This document shows positions 43,518 to 56,499 of a DNA stretch of 64,000 nucleotides, in pieces. Position numbers and translations under genes: made by a program. Every line of letters begins with the position of its first letter. Within the stretch, counting starts at the first letter, position 1. The DNA comes from Hsuehochloa calcarea (lineage: Eukaryota; Streptophyta; Magnoliopsida; Poales; Poaceae): assembly GCA_036346395.1 (NCBI GenBank), contig CM070596.1:26822177-26886176 (forward strand), in the 5' to 3' direction. The notes under the pieces were generated by a model that was not told where the DNA came from, ran no database searches, and saw only the letters and a program-made list of their open reading frames with translations.

Positions 43518-46500
43518 TTCTACCCCTTAACGGAATTCGACCTCAATTCTAACCGCAACTAATACCGTAACGAATTTCCAAGGAGTTGAAATCAACGGAT
43601 TTAACCTGCACTAAACAAACGGTTCGATATCGCCGCGCATGCGAGACTCTATCTCCCAAGTGGCCTCTCTCTAATAGAGAAACCACAAAGCAAAGATGTG
43701 AAGCAACGTCGACCTAACAATCAACTTGAACTTTCTAGGTACACTCATCGAAGAGGATCAAGGTAAGACCTTACTCGATGGTCAACGCCTTAAACTAAAA
43801 CTCAACCTTGAATGGTTCAACCGCCCACTCAAAGACTGTAACACACCGACGTTGTGTACTTCACAGATACCCGAGACGGTCAAAACGAAATACCAACTTT
43901 CTAATTTCGCAACTTTCAAAACGAAGAGAATCCAATTGAAAATAGAGAGTCCTCATCGCGCCCACTCAATGCTAACTCTCCACCAAAAGATTAAATTCCA
44001 AATTTGACAATTCATCTCAAAACAAATCCATTTTCTAAATAGGCGCTTACAAATGAACACCACTACAACCAAAGGAGAAATTATCGAACGCCTAAACTAA
44101 ACACCGGCAGCTTGTCCGAATTGGAAAGAATCTACATGCCAACACACCTCAACTCAAATTGCGTAAAACACCGGTCAACAATACCAAACTCAAACGAGAA
44201 TCAAGAAAACACCTAATTATCCGATGAACATTTCTTTCCACGCTTTCTCTCTAGGGATAAAATTTCTCTCGAACCTTGAATTTGACTTCATCGCATACCA
44301 CACGAGCTTAAACCTCTTAGTTAAATATCCTCAAATCATGCTCAAACTGAATTAAATCATCCACACCATTGTGAAGAGACTCTATGAAATCTACCTGATA
44401 CTCTAGGTAATACAAAATCGATTTGATTGAAGGCATCCATAACACCACAAGAGTAGGCACCACGCAATCACATTACCTTCAATTTCCAATAACAACAATT
44501 CAAGATCCTTAGCACGCACGGACATGTATTACATCGTAAGAGTTCTATCAATGACCATTCATTGCTCAGAAACTCTATTATCCCACTTCCTCTACGCACA
44601 ATCATCGCGTGACCAATGGTCTAGCATAAAATGCACAACCTGATCCAACTTCCAAAACCTCTACAACGGATTGCTCTTATAACCGATTGTGAAATCATCG
44701 AATTAAATCTCCAACATTACCACCATACTAACATACTCACTCATTGACATCATCGTAAATCACCCACACCATCTCGCAATGCTATCCAATTGCGTTACTC
44801 TAAAAATTCAATGAAGGTTTCCATACCTCCGATAATCACCAACCTTTCAATCTCGAATTGAAGTTCTAGAATTTCACTATACCGTGTTAATCACCGTAAC
44901 ACTTTTCGCACTTACTCAAGTCAAACATCTCGTGAATCAATTTCTCCAAGGGATACAGATCAAAACTATTTCACATTCTACTACTCCTCCGATAACTTGG
45001 TAGCAAAATATCGCCGCTACGATTACTCATCCACCACCAAACAATTGCAAACTTTCACCTTGCAAACACTTCGAACACTAAACCGTGATCCTTTCTCAAA
45101 AGGAAGAGGCGAACAAAAACAAGTTCATTCATACAGGAAGCGTTGCTCACCACTACGCCAAGAAACCAAAAGAAATATTCTCGCTAAAGGTGATCTTAGA
45201 AAACGAAAACTAAGTTCGTAGTTGAGGGAACACATTCCTCGAAGATAATAGCAAATAACAACCGATAAGAAAACGGCATTACGATTGAAACTCAAATCTT
45301 TGGAGTGAAAAGGGCGTAAAATTTAGGCATGTTTTAAAACCTCAAGTTACAAAACTTGACTCGGACTAACACTACTTCTACTGCACTTTCCTTTAACACA
45401 ACAATTAGTCCTTGAACGAATAACACCTTGCCACATGAACAAGGTAAGTTCTTTAGTCCAATCCACTAACTACTTAAGAACCAATAACATTTTTCAACCC
45501 GCCAAATTTGTTCTAATAGTTCATCTACTCATGAAACATGAGATCCAAATGCCTTTAGCCACAAAATTCAAGCATTTCCTTTACAAGACTTCAGGGAAAA
45601 CAAGCGGATTCTCAACTAATCGACGATAATTTACTTTGATTGTAACCTCTCTTAGCTTAACCCAAACCAAGGAGCCTTTAGGGCTAAATCACACTAAACT
45701 CTTAAGAAGCAATAGGATAATCCTATACCTCAAGTTACCCAAAATATTTTCGCTTTCAGATGATTCATGAACTCCCAAAAGGTCACAAAAACTAAACTCA
45801 AGTATTCTCATGTTAAGCGATATCACCAAGGGCGATCAAATTTCCACATGTATCAACATCAAACTCACTACAACATTTAGAAAGTATTTCGAAGACCCAC
45901 GTGGAAAGAATGGGTTGATTCTTTCTCAAAAGAAGAGGCAAATAGAAACGATCTTCACCAACTAGAGAATTGCTTACCACTCGCAAAGGAACACGTAACC
46001 AAGAGGAAAACCAATTACGCAATGAACTCATTGAACATAGGTGGAGTCCACAATTGAAAACATGAGCCTCACAAGAAGAGAATGTCGGATCTTTACAGAT
46101 AAGAACAACGATCATTCAAGATCAAAACGATCGATCATCAAGAACCATTATAACTCGCACAAATCGCTTTACGTGGCAAACTTCGCTTATCATAATAAAC
46201 TGGGACCTCCAATAGGTCATGAACACAAAACTCAAATTGAATCATTTTGGAAACATCAAGAAGGTGGTCAAACTTCTTTCTCTACAAAAGAATCAACCTT
46301 ACTCTCACATTACTGATCGTGTCAATAAACCTTCTAAAGGAAACATGATAAATCGGGTCATAAAAATTTTCAAAGATCACATGGAATTATAATAACAACT
46401 TGTTCTAGAAAAGAATTCGCACGAAACCACAAAGTTGAACAAACGTCACACCCAAAGACTTCAAAACTCTAGAGAAAGGGGTTTCGACACTTTTCTTTTC

Positions 46501-47701
46501 CAAAGGGAGGTTCTAAACTCCAACACTCCAAATATTCCAAAGAAATGAACATAGTCGAAATTTCTTCAATGAACTTTGTGAAAGGAAATTTTCATTCTCC
46601 GAATCACAAACGGATAACCGAGCTGCCCTTATCAACAAGAGAGATAGGGCTAACATAAGGAGATCGATCTTGTCAAAAATAACGCTCACAAACAAAGAAT
46701 GAGAGCTCAAAGAATGTAAAGGCAAGAAACTATTTTGAAAAACAAATAGGGTCTAATAGAAACCCGTAGCCCACAATCTTTGTTTGGGTACAACCCCGAC
46801 TTAAGCATAACCAAGCACTCCAAAAGGGTTTTAACGCTTTTCTTCGTAAAAGAGATGCATCAAATTTCAACAAGCGAGGGTTCCAAAAGGAATACATTGA
46901 GCCAAAGCTTTCTCGTGTTAACGAACTTGCAACAAGAATTCTCATTAGGCAAACCATCAAACGAGTAAATGAGTCGCTTTTTCCAATGAGAAAGAAAGAA
47001 CAACCATGAAAATATCAATGTTGCCAATTTACAAAGATCATTCGTAGTAAAAGCAATTCGACAATCGAAAAACAATAATGTTTTTGGAGTACCATTAAAG
47101 GCCTTTTAAACTCGTCTACCAAAATCATGAACCCAAGAGAAATTCATCAATCGCCACCGACAAGAATTTGTCAAATTCAAAATCAAGGAAGAGAACGACT
47201 TACTAAAGCAACTCAAGAGAAATATGCAAGATCAATACACACTTGATAAAGAACTTGCAAAAGAAGTTTTCCAATACCGAGATTCCAAACGAACGAATGA
47301 GTTAAATTTCCCAATAGGGTAAAACAAGTCTTTGTGAAAAGAGGAATCTTGCATTTGAACTATGCTCACGTGGAGCGTAAATATCACAATAGTCGAAAGG
47401 GCAATATTTGTTTCAAAGAACGAATCGTAGAACCGCTGAGCTTGCCTTCTTCATTAAAACCCCAATTTCAAAAGAATTCACGAACTGCCAGGAACCACAA
47501 CCAGGAAACCAGATATCAGTTCGAGAAAGGCAACAAGTTCATCAATGAGCTCATGCTCAATACAGAGCTTATGGAACAGAGGTAAGAAGTTCTCTAATAT
47601 CATACTACAAACAAGGTGTAGCCCGCAAAACCTGTGACATCAACCACGAACTCAATCGATCAACGCCCGCTAGCGAAACGCATAACTAATGCAATCAATT
47701 A

Positions 47702-47704
<3 letters not shown>

Positions 47705-47744
<40 letters not shown>
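47705..47744. repeat. (AT)n microsatellite, about 20 units
   Basis: An uninterrupted AT dinucleotide run lies about 220 bp from the 5' LTR of the LARD, in its leader. It is likely polymorphic. Confidence 0.97.
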
Positions 47745-47746
<2 letters not shown>

Positions 47747-47956
47747 GATCATCTCATGACGATCATAGAATAATTTCATAGATAGAGGTTATCACATCAT
47801 ATCATGGATTAACACATCATAGCACAACACAATTTAACAACGACTCAATACTCGAGTCACCACAATTGAAATGCGGAAGCAACAGCTTACCCAACCCTCC
47901 TAATGTGCACAAGGTGTCAATTTAATATGTTTGAATGAACCACGGACCTAAAGCCC

Positions 47957-47968
47957 GCTCTGATACCA
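47957..47968 (-). promoter_or_regulatory. LARD primer-binding site
   Basis: The minus strand reads GTTGGTATCAGAGCGGGC starting directly at the LTR end; TGGTATCAGAGC is complementary to the initiator-Met tRNA 3' end. It proves that the right LTR is the 5' LTR. Confidence 0.9.
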
Positions 47969-47970
47969 AC

Positions 47971-50157
47971 TGTAACACCCTGACTATAAGGAAGTCAAGA
48001 TGTCACCTACAATCACTACTCTTTAGAATAATAACATCAAAACGCATGACAAGGTGAAGGAGTTAATAAGGATATACGGAAACAAGGATTCATCATCAAG
48101 TTTAATCAACGGAATGGAAATAAACAATTCAGAGGGATACGGTAGTTATGACCAAAATGGCTTATTACAATTCAACACAAGACATAAATAACGACAATAA
48201 AAGTTCTCAAAATATTTGGATTATGGTAGTGAGTGCATCGTGTTGAACTACCCTCCACGAGATCATTCTTCCTTGTCATTTACCTAAATAAAACAACAAA
48301 GCAAGAATGAGCCAAAGACTCAAAGCAAGTACTTGTATGTAACAATCAAACATACCATGAACAATTTATCACAATCATAACTTGAACATTGATTGGAAAC
48401 AACTTTATGAATGGATGAAGTGAAATGATGCATTGAAGGAATTGGACATATCGCAAAGATATACCGGCAGATAGCGAGTGAAACACCCGTCGGTGTTCAC
48501 TTAAAGTAACCGTATGAAGAACGTTTCATACGGCCGTCCAACGTGGCCCACATTGGAATGGTGGACTCACGTAACGTGGCCCACATTGGAATGGTGGACT
48601 CACGTACACATTCTGGAATTGATGGGATTTTCAAGTGCCCATACTGGAATTGATGGGTCTTACAAAGGTAATTTATGCATGTCATGATGTGATCCCATGG
48701 CAAGATTGAATAGTACTCATAAATGAAAAGATACACATGGCATTCATCTACAAATACGGACAAATATAATCATTCATTCACACATCACATAATGCATCAA
48801 TCATAGTATACAAGTTACTTGCTCGCTACACAAGCGACGGTTTGGGAGGTAACTGAGGTACCCCTCCACTCACCGCTTCACCGCCTACAATATAAAATGA
48901 TCGATATGAGGATAACTGAGTACGACAATGCTACACGTGCCCTCCCACAATCTCTAACCAAACCAACCAAACAAAAGGTTCAATTTGATCCTCTACACAA
49001 AAAGTCCAGATTACCTAACTTCTGGCAGTCGTACGAGAAAATTCACCATTAATTGTCTGTAACTCTAAAAGACATGAAACCAGTGCTCACTGATTCTTAA
49101 CTGATCAGGCTACAAAACATTAGTTGACGGAATCCCCTGATTCGGCCAAAACAGAGGGCTAATTATCAGTTAAACACAACCCATCTACGTCTGTCCAGAA
49201 TACAGATCAGTAATAAAGAAAATGGCGTAACTTTTAGCCTACTGATCCAATGAGAATGATCCTTATCAACTTGGAAATATAAATTCGAGAACTACAATAA
49301 CTTAGTTGGGTGAAGGTTCTAATTCGGCCCCTAATTTGAACAAAACCGAGGGACAAACCTACTGACCCCAGTTTTCAGGCAGACTGAACAGATCGCAATC
49401 AAAAATTCATATCTCCCAAACTACAGATCGGATTTTCCTGATCTTGGTGCCAAAAGAAAGCTAACGTTCCCAGGAATAAAACTCTAGAAGGGCAAAACCC
49501 CAGATTCGGCCTCTACAGTAGTCTAAACAATAGATGAAAACGCTAACATTTATCTGCCCAGAATTCAGAACAGTGGTAAAGAAAATATCATAACTTTCAT
49601 TATACAGATCCAATGGAGATGATATTTATCAGATTTGAAAGATAATTTAAAGGGCTACAATAACTTATTTGGGTGGAGGTTCTGGAAATGCCTCTAACTA
49701 AATCAAAACCTAGGATCAAGCCGACAGATCCTTCTCGTCAGACAGACAGAACAGCGCACACTAAAAAAATCATATCTCCTAAACCGTAAGGCGGAATCAC
49801 GTGATCTCAGTGGCTATGGAAAGCTAAGAACAATACCTACAACTTTCTAAGAGATGGACAGGACAGAAAACGAATGCATCTTACCCAAAATCGACATACA
49901 AGGCGGCGCACCGTAATAGGGAAAGGTGGCGGCGGCTCCAAAGGGGGGGAGGGGGAGAGAAATGTGGAGTTTAGGGTTTGGGGGTGGGAACCCCCCCCCC
50001 CTTATGGCCAGCCACCACATGGGCCCCTCCCGGCCGTGGCCTGTGCCCAGTTGCCGTGAAATCACGAAAACCCCGTGAAAAGATGATTCTGGTTTTTCGA
50101 TTAGCTCCCTCTTCCGAAACTTCTTCTAATAAGCCGAATCACTTTCGTGGTATTACA
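47971..50157 (-). repeat. LARD 5' LTR
   Basis: Partner of 41351-43517. It has a run of about 13 C at 49988-50000 where the partner has five, and carries the same 33-bp duplication (48540-48605). It ends TGGTATTACA on the plus strand. Confidence 0.92.
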
Positions 50158-50651
50158 GCCGCTACGACAGACAACGATCCAAGTGAAAACCGGTCAGGCC
50201 ACCGCCATGGCCGGTCTAACCGCGACCTATTGGCCGGTCAGACCGCCAGTTGGGGCTTAGCCGAAATTAGCTCCTGAAAATCCGAAACCTACTGGAATTT
50301 TCAAACGAATAGAACTTTTGACTGGAGACTCCAAAAATTATAAGACCAAGTGCAATAGAATCCCCTCTCTTGCCTACACCCTCTATTTTTGGCCCAGCTC
50401 AAAATACCACTTTCTGAAATTGCCGGTCTGACCGCCACTAAGGCCAATCGGATCGCCATCGGCGGTCCGATCAGCTAAGGGTGGCCGGCTCGATCGCTTA
50501 GGCCGCTTCGATCACGGTTCGATCGGTCGATCACTCGAGGCCCGACAATTCTGCATTCTTTGTCGAAAACACATGAAACGACAAACCTTTAATATCATTA
50601 TCAATTGTCACATCATCCTAAGATCTGGAGTATATCCCCCTGATATCCACA

Positions 50652-52413
50652 ATCTCCCCCTTGATGAACACATTGGCAATAATCCAGAAAATGTAATTTG
50701 GAGGTTTGAAAAGTAAAATATTTTTGTTTTCGCATAAAGGCATAATTTGGTCCATAAGCAAGAGAAAGCAATGGAAATGACCAAGCTAGCATCAGAATAG
50801 CAAAGGCAAGTGAAATAAGGCAAAATAAAGCATAAAAACTTTAAATTCCAGAAAAGAGTCAAAAATCTCACTTAAGCTCCATATGAAAGAACAATTGTTC
50901 AATTGACCTATGATCCTCGTGAGGATTAAGAAATGCAATTCAAGTTCAGAAAAGCAATAAGACGATAAGAATGCAATTCAAAAGCTCCCCCTCACTATGA
51001 TCCTCAAATTTCAGAAAATTTTAAATTCTTCAATTTTCTTCCCCTTTTTAACATTTTTATATCTTCTCCCCTTTATACAACATTGAGATATCTTCTCCCC
51101 CAACATTGAAATATCTTCTCCCCCTTTGACAATGGAGTCACTAAGGAATCACGACTTCCTCTCGTCCAGAGATAACAAATGCAGAATGAAAAAGAAGCAT
51201 AAGAAGGAGTATGCATGAAGTGCAATGAAGTGGCTTTATTTTTGTATTTTTCAATTTTTGATTACACGAAGCCTTGGAGATTACCCAAAAGAACAAGCTA
51301 GCATTTCTAATATTGCACAAACAACATATCAAGCCTAACAGCGCTAGCAAGATCATGATAAGACATATATATCAAAACTAAGCTTGAAGGCTCAAAATAA
51401 AGCAATAGATTTGATCAATTAAGCAAAGCTTCAAATTTAGCAAGTTCATCAACAGGGATCCTAAAATAAAACTGGCCATGTCAAAATATCAAAGTGAAAT
51501 AAAAAAGCTAACAAAGACCACATTAAGAGACAATCAGGTCCTGTATTGAATCAATTTACTCAAATTTCTCAAACGCCCATTTTTCAATATTTTTTCATTT
51601 GCACTGAATATTGAAGTTGACTAATGGTCTAACTTAGTGACAAGATCCTGGACTAGGAGCCATCCACAAACTCGTCCTAAGCTTCGACCAGAAGTTGATT
51701 AAAGGTATATCTTAGTGAAGAAGATCCTGGACTAGGAGCCATCCACAAACTCTTCCTAAGCTTCTACGAGGGCGACAAATCTTGAGGTTCATGTCAGTTC
51801 TGACAAGCAGTCCCCATGAGATCGTCTGGATCATCAAACTATCTCCAAGTTCATGTCTTTGACATGCAGTCTCGTAAGAGTAGTTTGGCACAATTTAAGC
51901 ATAAGACAATCTTGAAATTTGATTTTTCATGTTTCACAAGAGCAGTTTTAGATTCTCAAGAACACAAGAAGCTCAAGTAATGGTCAATTTTAGATTCAAG
52001 AGCTAACAAAGCAATTCTGATAGGGCCAGTGTCACAAAAGGAGCACTAATTGCGCAACTAGCTAAAACATCCACAAATTGCAGTTTTTAGTTCGAGTTGT
52101 TTTAGAGTTCTAGCTCATACAGAAAAGACTTATCTGTGTATGTGAAAGCAAGATAATTCTAGCAAGTCAAAGAACTAGACATGGCATTGAGCAAGAATTG
52201 AAATACTAAACCTCTAAAGGGTAATAGGCAAAGCTTCATCAATTTTAAAAGATAAGCAGAAAATCTTATATGGCAATGCATCTTTTTGGATTTTTCATAT
52301 GAATGCAATATGATACAATAAGATGCAATAAAAGCCTAAAAACCTAAAAAGTTCAAAAAGATCATTAAGTTCAGAAAAGAATAAGGAAAGATCAGAAAAG
52401 ATCGAACTCCCCC
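50652..52413 (-). other. Copia G PPT and 3' spacer
   Basis: The minus strand next to the LTR reads AAGGGGGAGATTG (PPT). The spacer is A-rich with CTCCCCC(T)-type tracts near 51000-51130 and a repeated AAGATCCTGGACTAGGAGCC block (about 51643 and 51720). No env-like ORF is seen. Confidence 0.75.
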
Positions 52414-53902
52414 TCAAACCAACCCATAGCGATAAATTACCCCTAACTCGCTCCTCAAGGTGGCAAACCTTGTTGGGTCTAAAGGCTTGGTGAGGATATC
52501 AGCCAGTTGAGCCTCGGACTCCACGAAGTGGAGCACAATATTACCTTTTTTGACATGGTCTCTAAGAAAGTGATAGCGAATGTCTATGTGCTTGGTCCTA
52601 GAGTGTTGCACAGGGTTCTTAGCAATATTAATGGCAGAAGTGATATCACAGAAAAGAGGAACAGTAGCAAAATTTAACCCATAATCCTTAAGAGTGGTTA
52701 CCATCCGCAAAATCTGACTACAGTAACTAGCAGCAGTTACATATTCAGCTTCAAAAGTGGATTGTGCAACAGAAGACTGCTTCCTAGAAGACAAAGAGAC
52801 AAGAGAAGTGCCTAGAAAGTGACAAGTGCCTGAGGTACTCTTCCTATCTAGCCGACAGCCCGCAAAATCAGAATCGGAAAACTCCCGAATGGATAAAGAC
52901 GAAGAACAGTAATACCAAATGCCACACAATAGGGTAGAGTGTAAATACCTGAATATGCGCTTAACGGCTTGGTGATGGGAAGCTCTCGGAGACGCTTGAA
53001 ACATCGCACAGAGGTAGACCGTGAAGTGGATGTCCGGTCTTGAGGCCGTCAGGTACAGGAGGGAGCCGATCATGCTACGATACTCGCATTGATCCACAGC
53101 TTCTCCTTCCTCATCTGGATCCAAAACAGTCGAAGTCGCCATGGGAGTGGAGATCAGCTTGCAGTCACCCATGTCGAAGCGTTTGAGTAAGTGCTTAGTG
53201 TACTTCGTCTGATGGATGGAGATCCCTTCCTTGTATTGCTTGATTTGAAGCCCCAAGAAGTAATTGAGCTCTCCCATCATACTCATCTCAAATTCCCTGG
53301 ACATAGTCTCAGAAAAGCTGGAAACAAGAGCATGAGAAGAACCACCAAAGATAATATCATCAACATAAATCTGAGCAAGCAGGAAGTCATTACCACATCT
53401 AAGAATGAACAAAGTCTTGTCTACCTTACCCATCTCAAAATCATTTTTAAGCAAAAAGGTTTTAAGTCTATCATACCAGGCTCTAGGGGCTTACTTAAGA
53501 CCATACAAGGCTTTGGACAGCTTGAACACATGATGTGGGTTCTTGGGATTCTCAAAGCCTGGAGGTTGCCTAACATAAACTTCCTCCTCTATGAAACCAT
53601 TTAAAAAGATACTTTTAACATCCATCTGATATAATCTAAAGCCCTTAGATGCAGCAAATGCAAGCAGAATGCGAATGGCTTCTAGTCTAGCAACAGGAGC
53701 AAATGTCTCATCAAAATCTAACCCCTCAACTTGGCTAAAGCCCTGAGCTACCAACCTAGCCTTGTTTCTAATTACAGAACCATCCTCATTTTGCTTATTT
53801 TTGAAAACCCAACGAGTTCCGATAACATTATGGCCACTAGGAGGTTCTACTAGATTCTAAACTTTATTCCTCTCAAAATTTTCTAACTCCTCATGCATAA
53901 CA
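52414..53902 (-). pseudogene. Copia G reverse transcriptase and RNase H
   Basis: From 53754 the frame gives FDETFAPVARLEAIRILLAF and QMDVKSIFLNG. After a TAA in place of Gln before APRAWYDRL, a 346-codon frame to 52414 holds IYVDDIIFGG (intact catalytic Asp pair), PDIHFTVYLC, FSDSDFAGCRLDRKSTSG (RNase H Asp region), and ends with HIDIRYHFLRD and QLADILTKPLD. A TAG replaces a conserved Trp in NKVWSLV near 53855. Two stops thus break an otherwise well-preserved domain pair that would copy RNA to DNA and remove the RNA. Confidence 0.93.
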
Positions 53903-54601
53903 TGTAACACCCTGACCCAAAATCGGCTCAATGCCCAGCCCACTGTGGGGCGGACCCGCCCACACATAGCACCCCACTTACACTTTCGTCCTCGCTTCGT
54001 GTAAAAGGGTTAACCCGGAGGTGCTACGTTTGGATCCAACAGGCATTATATACTACTACAACTCACTTGAGACAAGCAATATGGGACTAATCCCACCACA
54101 CAACTCCTCATGGGCCACATGGGCTACACTACAAGCAGGCCGGGGTATTACATTCACCCCCCTTAAGGGCTGACGCCCTCGGCAGCATACCGCATACACG
54201 GCAAATGCCTGTAACCACCTCGGTACACGCCCGCGTCGCCCAAAGGCGAGCACATATGCCATGCCATGTGTCTACTCCGGCCCACATGTGCCATGCGCCA
54301 TATGCCCGCTCTCTCCCCCGCACGCGCGTGCAACAAGGTTGATGCTCGATACCATCCAGTAACACCGACCCAAAATCGGCTCAATGCCCAAATTTCACCG
54401 TGGGGTGGACCCGCCCACATAGCACCCCACTTACACTTTCGCCCTCGCTCGTGTAAAGGGTTAACCCGAGGTGCTACGCTTGGATCCAACAGCATTATAT
54501 ACTACTACAACTCACTTGAGACAAGCAATGTGGGACTAATCCCACCACACAACTCCTCATAGGCCACATGGGCCACACTACAAGCAGGCCGGGGTATTAC
54601 A
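53903..54601 (-). mobile_element. TRIM-like element nested in copia G pol
   Basis: Two direct repeats of about 245-250 bp (53903-54152 and 54358-54601) flank only 205 bp. The minus strand shows a primer site TGGTATCGAGC after the right repeat, close to the initiator-Met site with a small change, and a PPT TTAAGGGGGGTGAA before the left one. Target duplication TAACA versus TAGCA has one mismatch. Size, LTR layout and lack of coding fit a terminal-repeat retrotransposon in miniature. A 5S-derived block as in Cassandra was not found. Confidence 0.88.
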
Positions 54602-56290
54602 TAGCATTGACCCAGCTAGAATCCAATAAAGCATTTGATATATCGCGGGGTTCAAAACAAGCAACAAAAGCAGAATGCGAGTAGAGGTTTGGATCATGAT
54701 ACCTAGAGCGAGTGACTCGCTCATGGAGATTACCTATCATCTGATCAGGAGGATGCTGCCTTTGAATGTGAAGTGGTGCACCCGGAGAAGAAAGCATCTC
54801 TTCGACCTCCGCAGGTACTGCTGATGATGAAGATGCAGCAGGAGCCTCATCTGAAGGCGAAGTAGTCACAGCAGGTTCTTGTACTGGAATAGGAGTGTCA
54901 ACAGCAGCAAGTGGAAGAACATCATCGAGTCCTTCATCATCTTCCTCTATAAATATGCTCTCTGTCACCTGTGTATCACCTGAAATATCTGATATAGCTC
55001 TAGGGCTAGTATCATCAAAAGTGACATTGCATGTCTCCTGAACAAGGTTAGTTTCAGCATAAAAAACCCAAAAACCACTCGAATGTGCAGGATAACCCAG
55101 AAATAAACCATCAAAAGTTCTTAACTCAAATTTATATAGATTTCCTGTCTTGAGAATAAAGCATTTGGATCCAAAGACTCGAAAGTGCAAGACAGAGGGT
55201 TTTCTACAAAATCGAAGCTCATAAGCAGTCTTGCCAAAAGACGGTCTAAAAAAGACACAATTTGCAATATGGCAAGCATTAGCAACAACTTCGGCCCAAA
55301 ACCTCCTCAGTGTGCTATACTCATCTTGCATCGTCCTAGCCATCTCGACTAAGGTCCTATTCTTCCTTTCCACAACGCCATTTTGTTGAGGGACGTGTGG
55401 AGAAGAGAACTGTTGCTCAATTCCACGCTCAGCACAAAAGAAAGCAAAAGTGGCATTCTTGAACTCCGTGCCATTATCACCGCGGATCGCTCTCAAGGCA
55501 CCCGGAAGTTCAGAAGCCAAACAAAGAATAAGATCATGATAATGATCAAAAGCTTCATCCTTCGAAGCAAGAAAGAACACCCAAGTGTATTTAGAAAAAT
55601 CATCGACTATGAAAAGAATGTACCATTTTCCACCAACTGACCGAACCCTAGGAGGACCAATAGTATCCATATGAAGCAACTGTCCCGGTCCGTCAGTCAT
55701 GACTATAGTCACTGAAGGGTGTGAGGCAGCAACTTGCTCTCCATGCCTACAGAGCGCACACACAACATCTTTGACTACTTTGAGTTTGGGTAAACCTCTC
55801 ATGAGCTCAAGTTTACTAACTCGCGTCAGATGATCAAAACCAATGTGCCCCAAACGACGGTGCCACAGCCAGAACTAAGAAGAAGATGATGAAATCAAAC
55901 ATTTGAGAGAACCAGCAAGAGATTCAGAAAAATCAGCTCCAAAGATCCTAGCAACTCATGTAATGCCAAAAACAAGCTCACCAGTTGAATCAAGCACCCG
56001 ACAATCATTTTTCTTAAATCTAGTCTCATAGCCATCATCAAGAAGGTGAGAGACAGAAAGTAAATTAAACCTTAGCTTGTCCACAAGGGTGACGTTCTTG
56101 AGGATGAAATTGTCGTTCATCCTGATCGATCCTGTTCCTTCAATCCGCTCTTGTTTATCATCTCCAAAGGTGATGAAGTCATCATCCGTCGACTGCGTGA
56201 AGGAGGTGAACCATCTTGAGTCTCCGGTCATGTGGCGTGAACAGCTGGAGTCGACGAACCACGTGTTCTTCCTCTTTCTGCGGTAATCCT
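54602..56290 (-). pseudogene. Copia G protease and integrase
   Basis: Protease begins near 56265 with DSSCSRHMTGD; the usual active-site triplet is DSG, so Gly is replaced by Ser. After stops near 55876 and 55958, the frame from 55853 holds the HHCC zinc region (LWHRRLGHIGFDHL, then CALCRHG), the core with LHMDTIGP, IRGDNGTEFKN and PQQNGVVERKNRT (all three catalytic D, D, E present), and an acidic linker towards RT. The TRIM cuts the frame at 54601 just before HEELENFERN. Three or more inactivating lesions. Confidence 0.92.
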
Positions 56291-56499
56291 AAAAATAAAG
56301 GCACAGAAGAACGATGTGTCTCAATACTGGGGTTAGTTAAACAAGACTTGGGAACCGAGTACTGAGACACACGTCTGCGAGTAGTATGCAAAGCAGAAGT
56401 GCTATCATTGATTCTATTTGAAGTTCTGTTATGAGCAATGGTTAAACTAACATAAGAATTATCCTGTCTAGGAGCATGATGATGAGCATGTGACACAAA

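Larger units (their letters stand above)
43518..47970 (-). other. LARD internal domain, non-coding
   Basis: The minus strand reads TTAAGGGGTAGAA directly before the 3' LTR, a PPT. The remaining 4.4 kb is A/C-rich on the plus strand, and frames are short in all six. Loosely repeated blocks occur: TTTCTCAAAAGGAAGAGGC near 45095 recurs as TTTCTCAAAAGAAGAGGC near 45922, each followed by a TTGCT(C/T)ACCACT block. No retroviral domain was recognised. Confidence 0.7.
41351..50157 (-). mobile_element. LARD-like non-autonomous LTR element
   Basis: The element is 8,807 bp with target duplication GCCGC exact at 41346-41350 and 50158-50162. LTRs of about 2.17 kb flank 4.45 kb of internal DNA. The primer site (47957-47968) and PPT (43518-43532) put it on the minus strand. 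No gag or pol motif is visible in any frame of the interior, so it fits a large retrotransposon derivative that depends on another element's proteins. The LTRs differ at only a few dozen positions by eye, so the insertion is fairly recent. Confidence 0.9.
40094..50651 (-). repeat. 3' LTR of copia G, split by the LARD
   Basis: The pieces are 40094-41350 and 50163-50651, about 1,746 bp together. The minus strand runs from TGTGGATATCAGG to TTTTCGGTCCAACA. Its TATA box CTATAAATAG (minus, 40915-40924) is intact, unlike the 5' LTR copy. Confidence 0.92.

Noticed and set aside
45813..46960. Minus-strand open frames in the LARD interior as gag or env
   Set aside because: None exceeds about 100 codons, and no zinc knuckle, protease, RT or transmembrane-surface pattern is visible.
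53903..54601. TRIM as a Cassandra element with 5S rRNA-derived LTR
   Set aside because: Size and layout fit, and there is a GGATCC plus GGGTTAACCC stretch. The 5S internal control region (GGATGGGTGACC and the AGTTAAGCGTGC word) is not present in either repeat.
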